Positions 1-9,482 of a stretch of 53,131 bases of DNA are shown in pieces. Both the position numbers and the translations under genes were made by a program. The stretch is from Caulobacter sp. AP07 (lineage in GTDB: Bacteria > Pseudomonadota > Alphaproteobacteria > Caulobacterales > Caulobacteraceae), in contig NZ_AKKF01000207.1 in NCBI RefSeq assembly GCF_000281955.1, positions 1 through 53,131 on the forward strand. The letters run 5' to 3'. The notes beneath the pieces are model-generated. The model did not search any database. It worked only from the letters and a program-made list of their open reading frames with translations, and was not told the DNA's origin. How positions within the stretch are numbered: the first letter of the stretch is position 1; every line of letters starts with the position of its first letter.

Positions 1-1227
1 CATCCGCCACAGCGGCTCGCGCTCGGCCTTGCCCGCCGCGAGAAGTTTCTCGGACAAACCATCGTTATTGCTGAACAAACCACCCAGGTCATGACCCAGA
101 GAAATGATGATCGCCCCGGTCAGGGTGGCCAGGTCGATCATGAACTTCGGCTTGAAACGGTCCTGGCAGTACCAGAGGGCGTCGGCCAGCACGAGGCGGC
201 CTTCGGCGTCGGTGTTGATGACCTCGATGGTCTGGCCGCTCATCGAGGTGACCACGTCGCCGGGGCGCTGGGCGTTCCCGTCGGGCATGTTCTCGACCAG
301 GCCGAGCACGCCGATGGCGTTGACCTTGGCCTTGCGGCCGGCCAGGGCGTGCATGACGCCGGTCACGGCGGCCGCGCCGCCCATGTCCCACTTCATGTCC
401 TCCATGCCGTCGGCCGGCTTGATCGAGATGCCGCCGGTGTCGAAGCAGACGCCCTTGCCGACGAAAGCGATCGGCTGGGCCGACTTGTCGGCCGCGCCAT
501 ACCACTTGATCACCGCCAATTGGCTCTCGCGGACGCTGCCCTGCCCGACGCCAAGCAAGGAACCCATGCCCAGCTTGGCCATCTGCGCCTCGCCGAGAAT
601 CTCGACCTCCAGGCCGAGCTTCTCCAGGCCCTTCACGCGGGCGGCGAACTCTTCCGGATGCAGGATATTGGCCGGCTCGGAGACCAGGTCGCGGCTGAAC
701 AGGATGGCGTCGGCGACGGCGTCCAGGCTGGCGAAGGCCTTCTGGGCCTTGGCGGGATCGGCGGCGGCCACCTTGACCACGGCGACCGACGGCTTCTTCT
801 CGGCCTTCTCGGTGGTGCGGTACTTGTCGAAGCGGTAGGCCGCCAGCTTGACGCCGAACGCGGCGCGGGCGGCGGTCTCGGCGTCGTTGCCCAGCTTGAG
901 GACCAGTTCGGTGACGCCCGAGGCCTTGACCGCCTGGTAGGCGTGGCCGGCGGCGACCTCGACCGTCTCGGGCTCGACCGCGCCGTCGCCGTCGACGCCG
1001 ACCAGCACCACGCGGGCGGCTTCCAGGCCGGCCGGGGCGATCAGGTCCAGGGTCTGGCCCTTGGCGCCGGTGAAGCGGCCGCCGGCCACGGCGCGGGCCA
1101 GGGCCCCGCCGCTGGCCTCGTTGACGGCCTTGGCCTCGGGCGAAAGGGCGGCGGCCTCGTAGGCCAGGACCGCCAAGGCGGCGTTGGCGCCGGCCTGGGT
1201 GTCGGCGGGGACGAACTCGATACGCAT
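1..1227 (-). CDS. pepA: Leucyl aminopeptidase (M17 family), 3' end beyond window
   Basis: Encodes the first 409 residues of a cytosolic di-zinc aminopeptidase that removes N-terminal residues from peptides; the C-terminus lies beyond the left edge. The visible part contains the family's metal-site motifs VGKGVCFDTGG, the MKWDMGGA stretch and NTDAEGRL, the last being the M17 signature with metal-binding Asp and Glu, followed by LATLTGA. The N-terminal macro-like domain (about residues 1-150) is less conserved, as usual. The start is the ATG directly after the sequence GGAGCGCGTC, which provides a Shine-Dalgarno. The gene is divergent from lptF with a 241-bp gap, an arrangement common in alphaproteobacteria. 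Assignment to PepA is secure; the substrate range cannot be read from sequence. Confidence 0.95.
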   Translation of the reverse strand, partial: MRIEFVPADTQAGANAALAVLAYEAAALSPEAKAVNEASGGALARAVAGGRFTGAKGQTLDLIAPAGLEAARVVLVGVDGDGAVEPETVEVAAGHAYQAVKASGVTELVLKLGNDAETAARAAFGVKLAAYRFDKYRTTEKAEKKPSVAVVKVAAADPAKAQKAFASLDAVADAILFSRDLVSEPANILHPEEFAARVKGLEKLGLEVEILGEAQMAKLGMGSLLGVGQGSVRESQLAVIKWYGAADKSAQPIAFVGKGVCFDTGGISIKPADGMEDMKWDMGGAAAVTGVMHALAGRKAKVNAIGVLGLVENMPDGNAQRPGDVVTSMSGQTIEVINTDAEGRLVLADALWYCQDRFKPKFMIDLATLTGAIIISLGHDLGGLFSNNDGLSEKLLAAGKAEREPLWRM

Positions 1228-1468
1228 GACGCGCTCCTGGAAACCGATGGAGCCCCAAAAGGACCTTCAGCCCGTTGGATTGGCGCAAACCAGGACCGAA
1301 GAAAAGCACCAATCGATCGCACCGGCGGCGGGACGGATCGCCGGACGCGGAGGCCGGCCACTTTGCCGCCTGACTTGAGCGGTTGTGCGCACGCGAACAC
1401 GCCGTGTAGAAGGTGATCCTTCCCCGGAGCGCGCCACGCGACTCCGCTTTCCCCCGTGCCTGTCGTCG

Positions 1469-2608
1469 ATGCGCCTGATCGAACGCTATCTCTTCCGCCA
1501 GCTCCTGGGCCCGACGCTGCTGGCGACGTTGGCCCTGGTGGCGCTTGCCTTGCTGGCGCGCAGCCTGTCGGAGTTCGACGTGCTGATCGAGCAGCGCCAG
1601 TCGGCCGCGGTGTTCCTGAAGATCATCGGCCTGGCCCTGCCCCAGCTGCTGGGCATGATTCTGCCGATCGCCCTGTTCGTGGCGACGCTGGTGGCCCTGA
1701 ACCGACTGCACACCGAGCAGGAAATCGTCGTCTGCTTCGCCGGCGGCATGAGTCGCTGGCGGGTGATCTCGCCGGCCATGCGCCTGGCCGTGATGGCCAC
1801 CCTGGTCTCGCTGGCCATGAGCCTCTGGGCCGCCCCCTGGAGCGCGCGGGCGATTCGCGAGACCTTCTTCGACATGAAGTCGGACCTGGCCTCGACCCTG
1901 GTGCGCCCGGGCGAGTTCACCGAGCCGGGCCCGGGCCTGACGGTCTACGCCCAGGTGATCGACCGTGACCAGATCATCCACAACCTGTTCATCCACCAGG
2001 AAAAACCCAACGGCGGCGCCGTCACCTACACGGCCCGCGAAGGCGTGATCGCCGAGCGCAAGGGTCTGCCGGTGCTGATCCTGCGCAAGGGCTCCAACCA
2101 GGAGTTCTCGCGGGCGGGCGTGCTGCAGTACCTGTCCTGGGACGAATATACCTTCGACCTGTCCTCGCTGTTCCAGACCGACGAACTGCTGCACTACAAG
2201 ATCGGCGACCGCTATCCGCACGAGCTGTTCTTCCCCGACCTGCAACAGGAATGGGAGCAGCAGAACCGCGTGAAGATGCTGTCGGAAGGCCACTGGCGCC
2301 TGGCCAGTCCCCTCTACAACATGGCGATGATGGCGATGGCCCTGGCCGCGGTGATCGGCGGCGCGTTCAGCCGCATGGGCTATGGCAAGCGGATCGCCGT
2401 CGTCGGGGCCGCCGCCGCCGTGGTCCAGATCCTGGGCTTCGGCGTCAAGGCCGCCTGCGACAGCGACGTCTGGCTCAACGTGCTGCAATACGCCGTGCCG
2501 CTGGCCGCGCTCTGGTGGGGCCTGGCCCAGATCTTCCGCCAGAAGACCAACCGCTACATCGCGATCGACCATGTCGAGCCGTCCATGACTCCCCTGGGGG
2601 CCCGATGA
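1469..2608 (+). CDS. lptF: LPS export permease LptF (YjgP/YjgQ family)
   Basis: A 379-residue inner-membrane permease subunit of the LptB2FG ABC complex that extracts lipopolysaccharide from the inner membrane and passes it to the periplasmic bridge. The N-terminus begins MRLIERYLFRQ, the classic LptF/LptG start, followed by a hydrophobic helix; further helices lie around residues 50-130 and 280-370, with a periplasmic beta-jellyroll domain between. A start further upstream in the same frame is possible but adds residues that do not resemble the family. The stop overlaps the lptG start by four bases (ATGA), so the two subunits are translationally coupled. Confidence 0.95.
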   Translation: MRLIERYLFRQLLGPTLLATLALVALALLARSLSEFDVLIEQRQSAAVFLKIIGLALPQLLGMILPIALFVATLVALNRLHTEQEIVVCFAGGMSRWRVISPAMRLAVMATLVSLAMSLWAAPWSARAIRETFFDMKSDLASTLVRPGEFTEPGPGLTVYAQVIDRDQIIHNLFIHQEKPNGGAVTYTAREGVIAERKGLPVLILRKGSNQEFSRAGVLQYLSWDEYTFDLSSLFQTDELLHYKIGDRYPHELFFPDLQQEWEQQNRVKMLSEGHWRLASPLYNMAMMAMALAAVIGGAFSRMGYGKRIAVVGAAAAVVQILGFGVKAACDSDVWLNVLQYAVPLAALWWGLAQIFRQKTNRYIAIDHVEPSMTPLGAR

Positions 2609-3711
2609 TCGCCGTTGGGATGATCGAGCGCTATGTGCTCAAGAAGACCCTGGCCTCGCTGGCCGCCGCCCTGGCGGTGGTGGCCGTGCTGGTCATGCTG
2701 ATCGCGTTCGTCGACATCTCCAAGAATGTCGGCACCCGCGCCGAGGTCGGCTTCAGCGAACTGCTGTTCCTGACCGTGCTGCAGGCGCCCGCGACGATCC
2801 TGGTGCTGACGCCGTTCATCTTCCTGTTCGGCACCCTGGGCGCTTTCGTCGGCCTGAACCGTCGCAGCGAACTGATCGCCATGCGGGCGGCCGGCGTCTC
2901 GGCCTGGCGGTTCATCATGCCCGCCGCCATCGCCGCGTTCATCATGGGCCTGCTGACCGTCAGCCTGCTCAACCCGCTGACCGCGGCGATGAGCGCCCAG
3001 TTCGAAACCTCGCGCAACGCGATGATGGAGAACTATCTGAAGTCGGCCCCCAAGGGCCTGTGGCTGCGACAGGGCGACGAGAAGACCCAGATCGTCATCC
3101 GCGCCCGGGCGCGCGACCAGGCGACCGACGGCGCGGTGCGCCTGCGCGGGGTGTCGCTGTTCATCTACACGGTCAGCCCCAACGGCAGCCTGCAGTTCTC
3201 GCGCCGCATCGAGGCGGCCGAAGCCCGGCTGGAGCCCGGCTTCTGGCGCCTGACCGGGGTTCGCGAAGCCATGCCCGGGGCCGGGGCGATCCGGTCCGAC
3301 AGCCTGTCGATCCCGTCCGATCTCGATGACCGCACCGCGTCGGAGCGGTTCAACAATCCCCAGGCCATCGCGATCTGGCGGCTGCCCGAAACCATCAAGC
3401 GCACGGACGCGGCCGGCTTCTCGTCGATCCCGTTCCGCCTGCGGCTGCATCAGGTGCTGGCCACTCCGCTGCTGTTCGCGGCGATGTCGGTGCTGGCCGC
3501 GGCCTTCTCGCTGCGCCTGATGCGCCTGGGCGGGCTGGCGGGACTGGCCGGGGCCGGGGTCACGCTGGGCTTTGGTTTCTTCTTCTTTAACGAGTTATGC
3601 GGCGCTCTGGGCAAGGCGGACGTGCTGACCCCAGCGATGGCCGCCTGGACACCGCCGGTGGTGGCGCTTTTGGCGGGTTTGACGCTGCTTTGCTATACCG
3701 AGGATGGTTGA
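2605..3711 (+). CDS. lptG: LPS export permease LptG
   Basis: A 368-residue partner of LptF in the LptB2FG transporter. It starts MIAVGMIERYVLKK; an in-frame ATG five codons later (MIERYVLKK) gives the more typical N-terminus. It shows the same six-helix plan: helices near residues 15-40, 60-85 and 105-125, then a periplasmic domain to about residue 275 and three C-terminal helices. Its 3' end runs up against lptD, so lptF, lptG and lptD form an operon that makes inner- and outer-membrane parts of the LPS transport machine together. The ATPase lptB is not in this window. Confidence 0.95.
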   Translation: MIAVGMIERYVLKKTLASLAAALAVVAVLVMLIAFVDISKNVGTRAEVGFSELLFLTVLQAPATILVLTPFIFLFGTLGAFVGLNRRSELIAMRAAGVSAWRFIMPAAIAAFIMGLLTVSLLNPLTAAMSAQFETSRNAMMENYLKSAPKGLWLRQGDEKTQIVIRARARDQATDGAVRLRGVSLFIYTVSPNGSLQFSRRIEAAEARLEPGFWRLTGVREAMPGAGAIRSDSLSIPSDLDDRTASERFNNPQAIAIWRLPETIKRTDAAGFSSIPFRLRLHQVLATPLLFAAMSVLAAAFSLRLMRLGGLAGLAGAGVTLGFGFFFFNELCGALGKADVLTPAMAAWTPPVVALLAGLTLLCYTEDG

Positions 3712-3739
3712 GTCTGTGTCGCCGGGATCGAGGTCGTTG

Positions 3740-6199
3740 ATGATGGAGCTTCGCTGGGGGGCGAAAAGCACGGGACGCGCTGTCCTGTTGGCGGGGGCCG
3801 CTTGGCTGGCCCTGGCCTGCACGGCGCAGGCGCAGCAGCCGCTCGTCACGATTCCCGCCACGCCCGCCCCCTCCCCGGCGGTCGACGACGGCCTGGGCGA
3901 CACCGGCTACTATCTCGAATCCGACCTGCTGATCCGCGACGACGCCAATCAGAAGATGATCGCCCGCGGCGACGTCGAGGCCCGCTATCAGGGGCGAACC
4001 CTGCGCGCCGACGAGGTGGTCTACGACACCAAGGCCGACGTGGTGACCGCCCATGGCCACGTGACCCTGATCAACGCCGACGGCACGGCGCAGTTCGCCG
4101 ACGACATGACCATGGACAAGGACCTGAAGGCCGGCTTCGCCCGCGGCTTCTCGGCCCGCCTGGACAAGAACATCAAGATCGCCGCCGACAGCGCGATCCG
4201 CCGCAGCGACACAATCCAGGAGCTGAACCAGGCGATCTACACGCCCTGCGAGGTCTGCGCCGAAAAGCCCAAGCCGACCTGGAGCATCGAGGCCGACAAG
4301 GTGGTGCAGGATAAGAAGCGCCACCTGGTCTATTACCACGGCGCGACGATCCGCATGTTCGGCGCGCCCCTGATGTACCTGCCGGTGTTCTGGCACCCCG
4401 ATCCGCAGGCCCAGCGCAGCTCCGGCTTCCTGACGCCGAAGCTGGGCGTCTCCAAGCGGCGCGGCGTGTCCTACCAGCAGCCCTATCTCTTCGCGATCTC
4501 GCCGTCTCAAGATCTGGTGCTAACCCCCCAGATCAACGCGAAAGTTAACCCGTTCCTCAACGCCCAGTACCGCAAGCGGTTCTATTCCGGCGCGATCGAC
4601 GTTCGGGCCGGCGGCACCTACGACAAGGACTTCGACAACCACGGCGACCGGTTCGGTCAAGCCACGGCCAAGAGCTATATCCTGGCCCGGGGCCTGTTCG
4701 ACATCGACCAGAAGTGGAAGTGGGGCTTCACGGCCGAGCGGGCCTCGGACGCCCTGATCTTCGACGATTACGACATCAACGACGTCTACCAGACGCGCGG
4801 CCAGTTCACCGGCGACGACCATCGCCTGATGTCGCAGATCTACACCACCCGCCAGGACAAGCGCTCCTACTTCTCGGCCTCGGTGATCTCGGTGCAGGGC
4901 CTGCGGGTCGTGGACGTCGATCGCGCCACGGGCCTGGGCAACAAGTTCGAGAACAGCGGGGCCTTCCCGCTGATCGGTCCAATGCTCGAAGGGCGCTGGG
5001 AGCCTGAATCCCACGTCCTGGGCGGCCGGCTTCGCCTTCAGGGTTCAGGCGTGATGCTCAACCGCTCGGAGTCGCAGTTCGGCGAGCCGCCCTACAACTA
5101 CCTCGACTACAAGGGCAAGGACGGCGTCGACAGCGTTCGCGGCACCCTGCAGGGCGACTGGCGCGCCAGCCTGGTGATGGGCCCTGGCGTGCGGATCGAA
5201 CCCTTCGCCCAGGCGCGCGGCGATGCCTACAAGGTCAGCGACGTCTTCCTGCCGGTCACCGCCATGACGGCGGGCGACACCACCAACATCAACTCCTCGC
5301 GCGCCCTGGGCGTCGTCGGCGTCGACCTGAGCCTGCCGCTGTATCGGCCGCTCAAGAACGGCGGCAGCATCGTGCTCGAACCCCTGGTCCAGCTGGCCGC
5401 GGGCTCCAACAGTTCGCGCGTGCCGATCATCGTGGCGCGCGGTCCCGCGACCGCCGCCTATCCCGAAGGCGTGCCGATCTATTTCAACGAGGACAGCACC
5501 AACTTCGAGCTCGACGAAACCAACCTGTTCGACGTCAACAAGTCGCCCGGCTTCGACCTCTACGAGGGCGGCACGCGGATGAACGTCGGCGGACGGGCCA
5601 CCGTGAAGCTCGGTGACGGTCGCGGCGGCAGCCTGCTGGTCGGCCGCAGCCTGCGCACCAAGGTCGATCCGCTGTTGCCGACCCGCGCGGGCCTCGACCA
5701 GAAGGCTTCCGACTGGGTCGTGGCGGCCACGATCACCCCGATCCGCGGCGTCAACGCCTTCACGCGCGCCCGTTTCGACGACGACAGCGGCAAGCTCAAC
5801 CGCATCGAGGCCGGTCTCGACGCCTCGGTCTCGCGCGGCTTCGGCTCGGTCCGCTACCTGCGTGACAACAAGGACACCTCGGGCCTGCGCCAGGAGAATC
5901 TGGACTTCGTGGGCGACTACAAGATCAGGGAAAACTGGGGCGTCACCGCCCTGGGCCGTCTTTCCTACCAGGACGGCGCCGCCTTCCCGGTCAACGGCCT
6001 GCCATCGAAGAGCCAGTGGTCGTGGACCCGGCGCGATCTGGGCGTCTATTACAAGGACGACTGCATCCGCATCGACGTGATTTACCAGAACGAAGACCGC
6101 TATACCCAGACAACGAGCGGACTGCAGTTGAAGTCGGATGAGTCCGTCGTGCTGCGCCTAACGCTCGCCACATTGGGCGACACACTGTACAGCGATTAG
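3740..6199 (+). CDS. lptD: LPS-assembly outer membrane protein LptD
   Basis: An 819-residue outer-membrane barrel that, with LptE, inserts LPS into the outer leaflet. After a signal peptide ending near ACTAQAQ comes an OstA/LptA-like beta-taco domain (about residues 50-170, with the repeats VEARYQGRTLRADEV and GHVTLI), then a long beta-barrel (LptD_C). Three mature cysteines are visible: a CxxC pair at about residues 170 and 173 and one at about 775, so the disulfide pattern differs from the four-cysteine E. coli protein. This start follows a GAGG six bases upstream; an earlier in-frame ATG at 3704 overlaps lptG but has its GAGG directly abutting it. surA follows 75 bp downstream. Confidence 0.93.
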   Translation: MMELRWGAKSTGRAVLLAGAAWLALACTAQAQQPLVTIPATPAPSPAVDDGLGDTGYYLESDLLIRDDANQKMIARGDVEARYQGRTLRADEVVYDTKADVVTAHGHVTLINADGTAQFADDMTMDKDLKAGFARGFSARLDKNIKIAADSAIRRSDTIQELNQAIYTPCEVCAEKPKPTWSIEADKVVQDKKRHLVYYHGATIRMFGAPLMYLPVFWHPDPQAQRSSGFLTPKLGVSKRRGVSYQQPYLFAISPSQDLVLTPQINAKVNPFLNAQYRKRFYSGAIDVRAGGTYDKDFDNHGDRFGQATAKSYILARGLFDIDQKWKWGFTAERASDALIFDDYDINDVYQTRGQFTGDDHRLMSQIYTTRQDKRSYFSASVISVQGLRVVDVDRATGLGNKFENSGAFPLIGPMLEGRWEPESHVLGGRLRLQGSGVMLNRSESQFGEPPYNYLDYKGKDGVDSVRGTLQGDWRASLVMGPGVRIEPFAQARGDAYKVSDVFLPVTAMTAGDTTNINSSRALGVVGVDLSLPLYRPLKNGGSIVLEPLVQLAAGSNSSRVPIIVARGPATAAYPEGVPIYFNEDSTNFELDETNLFDVNKSPGFDLYEGGTRMNVGGRATVKLGDGRGGSLLVGRSLRTKVDPLLPTRAGLDQKASDWVVAATITPIRGVNAFTRARFDDDSGKLNRIEAGLDASVSRGFGSVRYLRDNKDTSGLRQENLDFVGDYKIRENWGVTALGRLSYQDGAAFPVNGLPSKSQWSWTRRDLGVYYKDDCIRIDVIYQNEDRYTQTTSGLQLKSDESVVLRLTLATLGDTLYSD

Positions 6200-6274
6200 A
6201 ATGGCATCGCGTCGGGGGACGCGCGCATAAGCGCGCGCCTTCCTTTGGACGCGTCTAGAGGAACGACAATACCG

Positions 6275-7624
6275 ATGCGGTCTGCGCGTAGCGTGACAAA
6301 ATTGGCGGCCAGCGCCGCTTCCATCCTCGCCTTGACCGTGGCGAGCCTCGGCCTGCCGGCCCTGGCCCAGGAAGCCCCTCCCGTGGTCGGCGCAGCTCCG
6401 GCCGCGCCAGCGGCTCCGCGCGCCAATCCCCTGTCGGAGAGCGTCGCGGCCGTCGTCAACGACGACATCATCTCCAGCTATGACCTGATGCAGCGCATGC
6501 GCCTGCTGATGGTCACCTCGGGCATGCAGCCGACCCAGGAGAACCTGCCCCAGCTGGAGCAGGAAGCCCTGCGGTCGCTGATCGACGAGCACGTCCAGAT
6601 GCAGGAGCTGCGTCGGGTCGAGAAGGCTCAGAAGATCACGATCATCTCGACCGACAAGGAAGTCGACGAGCAGATCGAGGATATCGCCAAGGGCAACAAC
6701 ATGAGCGGCCAGCAGCTGACCCAGCAGCTGGCCGCCCAGGGCGTGGGCATCGACACCTGGCGCGCCCAGATCCGCGCCGACAGCAGCTGGCAATCCTGGA
6801 TCCAGGGCCGCTACGGCTCGCGCCTGCGGATCGGTGACGACCAGGTCAAGGCCTTCGAGCGCCGCCAGGCCGACGCCGCCAGCAAGCCGCAGTACCAGGT
6901 CAGCGAAGTGTTCATCGACTCGGTGCGCGTCGGCGGCATGGACACCGCCCTCAACGGCGCCAAGCAGCTGGTGAGCCAGATGCAGCAGGGCGCGCCCTTC
7001 CCCGCCGTGGCCCGCCAGTTCTCGGCCTCGCCGACGGCGGCCAACGGCGGCGACGCCGGCTGGGTCGGGCTGGGCGAAATGCCGCCCGAGGTCGACGCGG
7101 CGCTCGAACAGCTGCGCCCCGGCCAGCTGTCGGCGCCGATCCCGGTGCGCGACGGCGTCTACATCATCTATCTGCGCGAGAAGCGCTCGGGCGCCAAGGC
7201 GGCCCTGGTCGACCTCAAGCAGGTCGCCGTGGCCCTGCCCAAGGACGCCAGCCAGACCCAGGTCGACGCGGCCAACAAGGTCCTGCTGGACCTGAAGCCG
7301 AAGATCGCCAATTGCGAAACCCTCGAAGCCACGGCCGGCAAGGTCGACGGCGTGGTGGCCGGCGACCTCGGCGAGGCCGAGATCACCGACCTGGCCCCCG
7401 CGTTCCAGGAAGCGGCCAACACCCTGAAGGTCGGCCAGATCTCCGATCCGATCCGCACCGACGCCGGCCTGCACCTGATCGCGGTGTGCGGCAAGCGCCA
7501 GTCCGGCGGCGCCGCCCCGACCCACGACCAGATCGAAAATCGTTTGCGTGGTCAGCAACTTGCGCTGATCTCTAAACGTTATCTCCGCGATCTGCGCAAT
7601 TCGGCGACCATCGAGACCCGGTGA
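6275..7624 (+). CDS. surA: Periplasmic chaperone / peptidyl-prolyl isomerase SurA
   Basis: A 449-residue periplasmic chaperone for outer-membrane proteins, LptD among its usual clients. It has a signal peptide (cleavage near LPALAQE), a SurA_N chaperone domain (about residues 50-190), a first parvulin-type domain (about 200-300, with GGDAGWVGLGEMPPE) and a second, more degenerate one (about 305-415) that keeps QISDPIRTDAGLHLI. The ATG was chosen over an upstream in-frame TTG at 6245 because it follows AGAGGAA and gives a clean signal peptide. Its last codon overlaps the GTG of pdxA by four bases, as in the surA-pdxA-rsmA order of many proteobacteria. Confidence 0.93.
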   Translation: MRSARSVTKLAASAASILALTVASLGLPALAQEAPPVVGAAPAAPAAPRANPLSESVAAVVNDDIISSYDLMQRMRLLMVTSGMQPTQENLPQLEQEALRSLIDEHVQMQELRRVEKAQKITIISTDKEVDEQIEDIAKGNNMSGQQLTQQLAAQGVGIDTWRAQIRADSSWQSWIQGRYGSRLRIGDDQVKAFERRQADAASKPQYQVSEVFIDSVRVGGMDTALNGAKQLVSQMQQGAPFPAVARQFSASPTAANGGDAGWVGLGEMPPEVDAALEQLRPGQLSAPIPVRDGVYIIYLREKRSGAKAALVDLKQVAVALPKDASQTQVDAANKVLLDLKPKIANCETLEATAGKVDGVVAGDLGEAEITDLAPAFQEAANTLKVGQISDPIRTDAGLHLIAVCGKRQSGGAAPTHDQIENRLRGQQLALISKRYLRDLRNSATIETR

Positions 7625-8625
7625 AGACAACAGCCCTCGCCCTGAGCGCCGGCGACCCGGCCGGCATCGGCCCTGAAATCATCGCCAAGGCCTGGGCGGC
7701 CCTGCGCGCGGACGGGCCGCCGTTCATGGTGGTGGGCGACGCCCAGTTGCTGGCCTCGGCCGGCGGCGGGGTCAAGGTCCGGCCCGTGGTCAGCCCGGTC
7801 GAGGCGATGCGGGTGTTCGCCGAGGCCCTGCCCGTCCTCGACATCCCGCTGCAGGCCCGCGTGGTTTCCGGCAAGCCGTCCAGCGCCTACGCCGCCCAGG
7901 TGATCCGCTGGATCGAGACCGGGGCGGGCCTGGCCCTGTCAGGCGCGGTGGCCGGCCTGGTCACCGCCCCGATCGCCAAGGCCCCGCTCTATGACGCCGG
8001 CTTCGCCTTTCCCGGCCACACCGAGTTCCTGGCCGAGCTGACCCATGTGGGCGAGCGCCAGCAACCCCACGGCCCGATCATGATGCTGGCGGCCCGCGAC
8101 CTGCGCGCCACCCTGGTGACCATCCACACGCCCCTGGCCGCCGTGCCCGCCGCCCTGAGCATCGACGCCATCGTCAACGCCGGACGGGTGACGGTCGAGG
8201 CGCTGCGCACCGACTTCGGCGTCGCCGCCCCGCGCCTGGCCGTGGCCGCCCTCAACCCGCACGCCGGCGAAGGCGGGGCGCTGGGCGGCGAGGAGGCGGC
8301 GATCATCGAACCGGCGGTCCGGACTCTTCGCGGCCTGGGCATCGACGTCAAAGGCCCCGCCCCCGCCGACAGCCTGTTCCACGCCGAGGCCCGCACGACC
8401 TATGACGCGGTGCTGTGCATGTACCACGACCAGGCGCTGATCCCGGTGAAGATGCTCGACTTCTGGGCCGGGGTGAACGTCACCCTGGGCTTGCCGATCG
8501 TGCGCACCTCGCCCGACCATGGTACGGGTTTCGACATCGCCGGCCGTGGCCTGGCCCGCGCCGACAGCCTGATCGCCGCCATCCGCCTGGCCGCCGAGAT
8601 CGCCGAACGCCGCGCCGCCGCCTGA
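7621..8625 (+). CDS. pdxA: 4-hydroxythreonine-4-phosphate dehydrogenase PdxA
   Basis: A 334-residue cytosolic NAD-dependent enzyme of pyridoxal 5'-phosphate synthesis: it oxidises 4-phosphohydroxy-L-threonine, whose product decarboxylates to 3-amino-1-hydroxyacetone phosphate. Family features visible are the N-terminal LSAGDPAGIGPEI, the metal-binding region GHTEFLAELT, NPHAGEGG, YHDQALIPVK and the C-terminal RTSPDHGTGFDIAG. The start is a GTG that overlaps the surA stop (GTGA). The length is normal for the family. It sits between surA and rsmA, the conserved position. Confidence 0.96.
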   Translation: MKTTALALSAGDPAGIGPEIIAKAWAALRADGPPFMVVGDAQLLASAGGGVKVRPVVSPVEAMRVFAEALPVLDIPLQARVVSGKPSSAYAAQVIRWIETGAGLALSGAVAGLVTAPIAKAPLYDAGFAFPGHTEFLAELTHVGERQQPHGPIMMLAARDLRATLVTIHTPLAAVPAALSIDAIVNAGRVTVEALRTDFGVAAPRLAVAALNPHAGEGGALGGEEAAIIEPAVRTLRGLGIDVKGPAPADSLFHAEARTTYDAVLCMYHDQALIPVKMLDFWAGVNVTLGLPIVRTSPDHGTGFDIAGRGLARADSLIAAIRLAAEIAERRAAA

Positions 8626-8650
8626 TCCGCCTTTCTCGAGTTCCGAACCG

Positions 8651-9472
8651 ATGTCCCTCGCCGACCTGCCCCCCCTTCGCGAGGTCCTCGCCGAGCACGA
8701 CCTGCTGGCCAACAAGAGCTTTGGCCAGCACTTCCTGCTGGACCTCAACATCACCCGCAAGATCGCCCGCCTGGCGGGCGTGGGCGAAGGCGACACGGTG
8801 ATCGAGGTCGGCCCCGGTCCCGGCGGCCTGACCCGGGCCCTGCTGGAGACCGGCGCGCGGGTGGTCGCCGTCGAGATGGACCGCCGCTTCCTGCCGCTGC
8901 TGGAAGATCTCGCCGTCGCCGCCGACGGCCGGCTGACCATCGTCCAGGGCGACGCCCTGAAGGTCGACATGGCCGCCATCGCCGGCGGCCCGGCCCACAT
9001 GGTCAGCAACCTGCCCTACAATGTCGGCACGCCGCTGCTGATCAACTGGCTGACGGGCCCGTTCCGGCCGCTGTCGATGACCCTGATGTTCCAGAAGGAG
9101 GTCGCCGACCGCATCGCCGCCGACGTCGACGACGACGCCTATGGCCGCCTGGCCGTGGTCTCCCAGACCGTCTGCAGCGCCAAGGTGGTCATGGACCTGC
9201 CGGCCCGGGCCTTCACCCCGCCGCCCAAGGTGGCTTCCGCCGTGGTGCGGCTGGTCCCGCTGGAGCCGGCCCCGGACAAGGCCATGGTCGCGGCGCTGGA
9301 GAAGGTCACGGCGGCGGCGTTCGGTCAGCGCCGCAAGATGCTGCGCTCCAGCCTCAAGGGGCTGGGCGGCGGGGCGCTGTGCGAGAAGGCCGGGATCAAT
9401 CCGGACGCCCGGGCCGAGACGATTCCGGTCGAGGGGTTCCAGGCGCTAGCGCGGGCGGTGATGGCGGGCTGA
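8651..9472 (+). CDS. rsmA: 16S rRNA dimethyladenosine transferase RsmA (KsgA)
   Basis: A 273-residue methyltransferase that dimethylates two adjacent adenosines near the 3' end of 16S rRNA late in 30S assembly. Motifs are NKSFGQHFLLD at the N-terminus, the SAM-binding VIEVGPGPGGLTRALLE, the acidic EMDRRF loop and the catalytic NLPYNVGTPLL. The C-terminal domain carries FGQRRKMLRSSLKGL, typical of the family. It lies 25 bp after pdxA and is the last plus-strand gene of the run; the next gene is convergent with a 10-bp gap. Confidence 0.96.
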   Translation: MSLADLPPLREVLAEHDLLANKSFGQHFLLDLNITRKIARLAGVGEGDTVIEVGPGPGGLTRALLETGARVVAVEMDRRFLPLLEDLAVAADGRLTIVQGDALKVDMAAIAGGPAHMVSNLPYNVGTPLLINWLTGPFRPLSMTLMFQKEVADRIAADVDDDAYGRLAVVSQTVCSAKVVMDLPARAFTPPPKVASAVVRLVPLEPAPDKAMVAALEKVTAAAFGQRRKMLRSSLKGLGGGALCEKAGINPDARAETIPVEGFQALARAVMAG

Positions 9473-9482
9473 GGCTCGGCTT

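Noticed and set aside
89..2572. Very long open frame (827 codons) on the minus strand opposite lptF and pepA
   Set aside because: It encodes low-complexity Arg/Gly/His-rich sequence, covers recognised genes on both strands and is the expected antisense shadow of GC-rich coding DNA.
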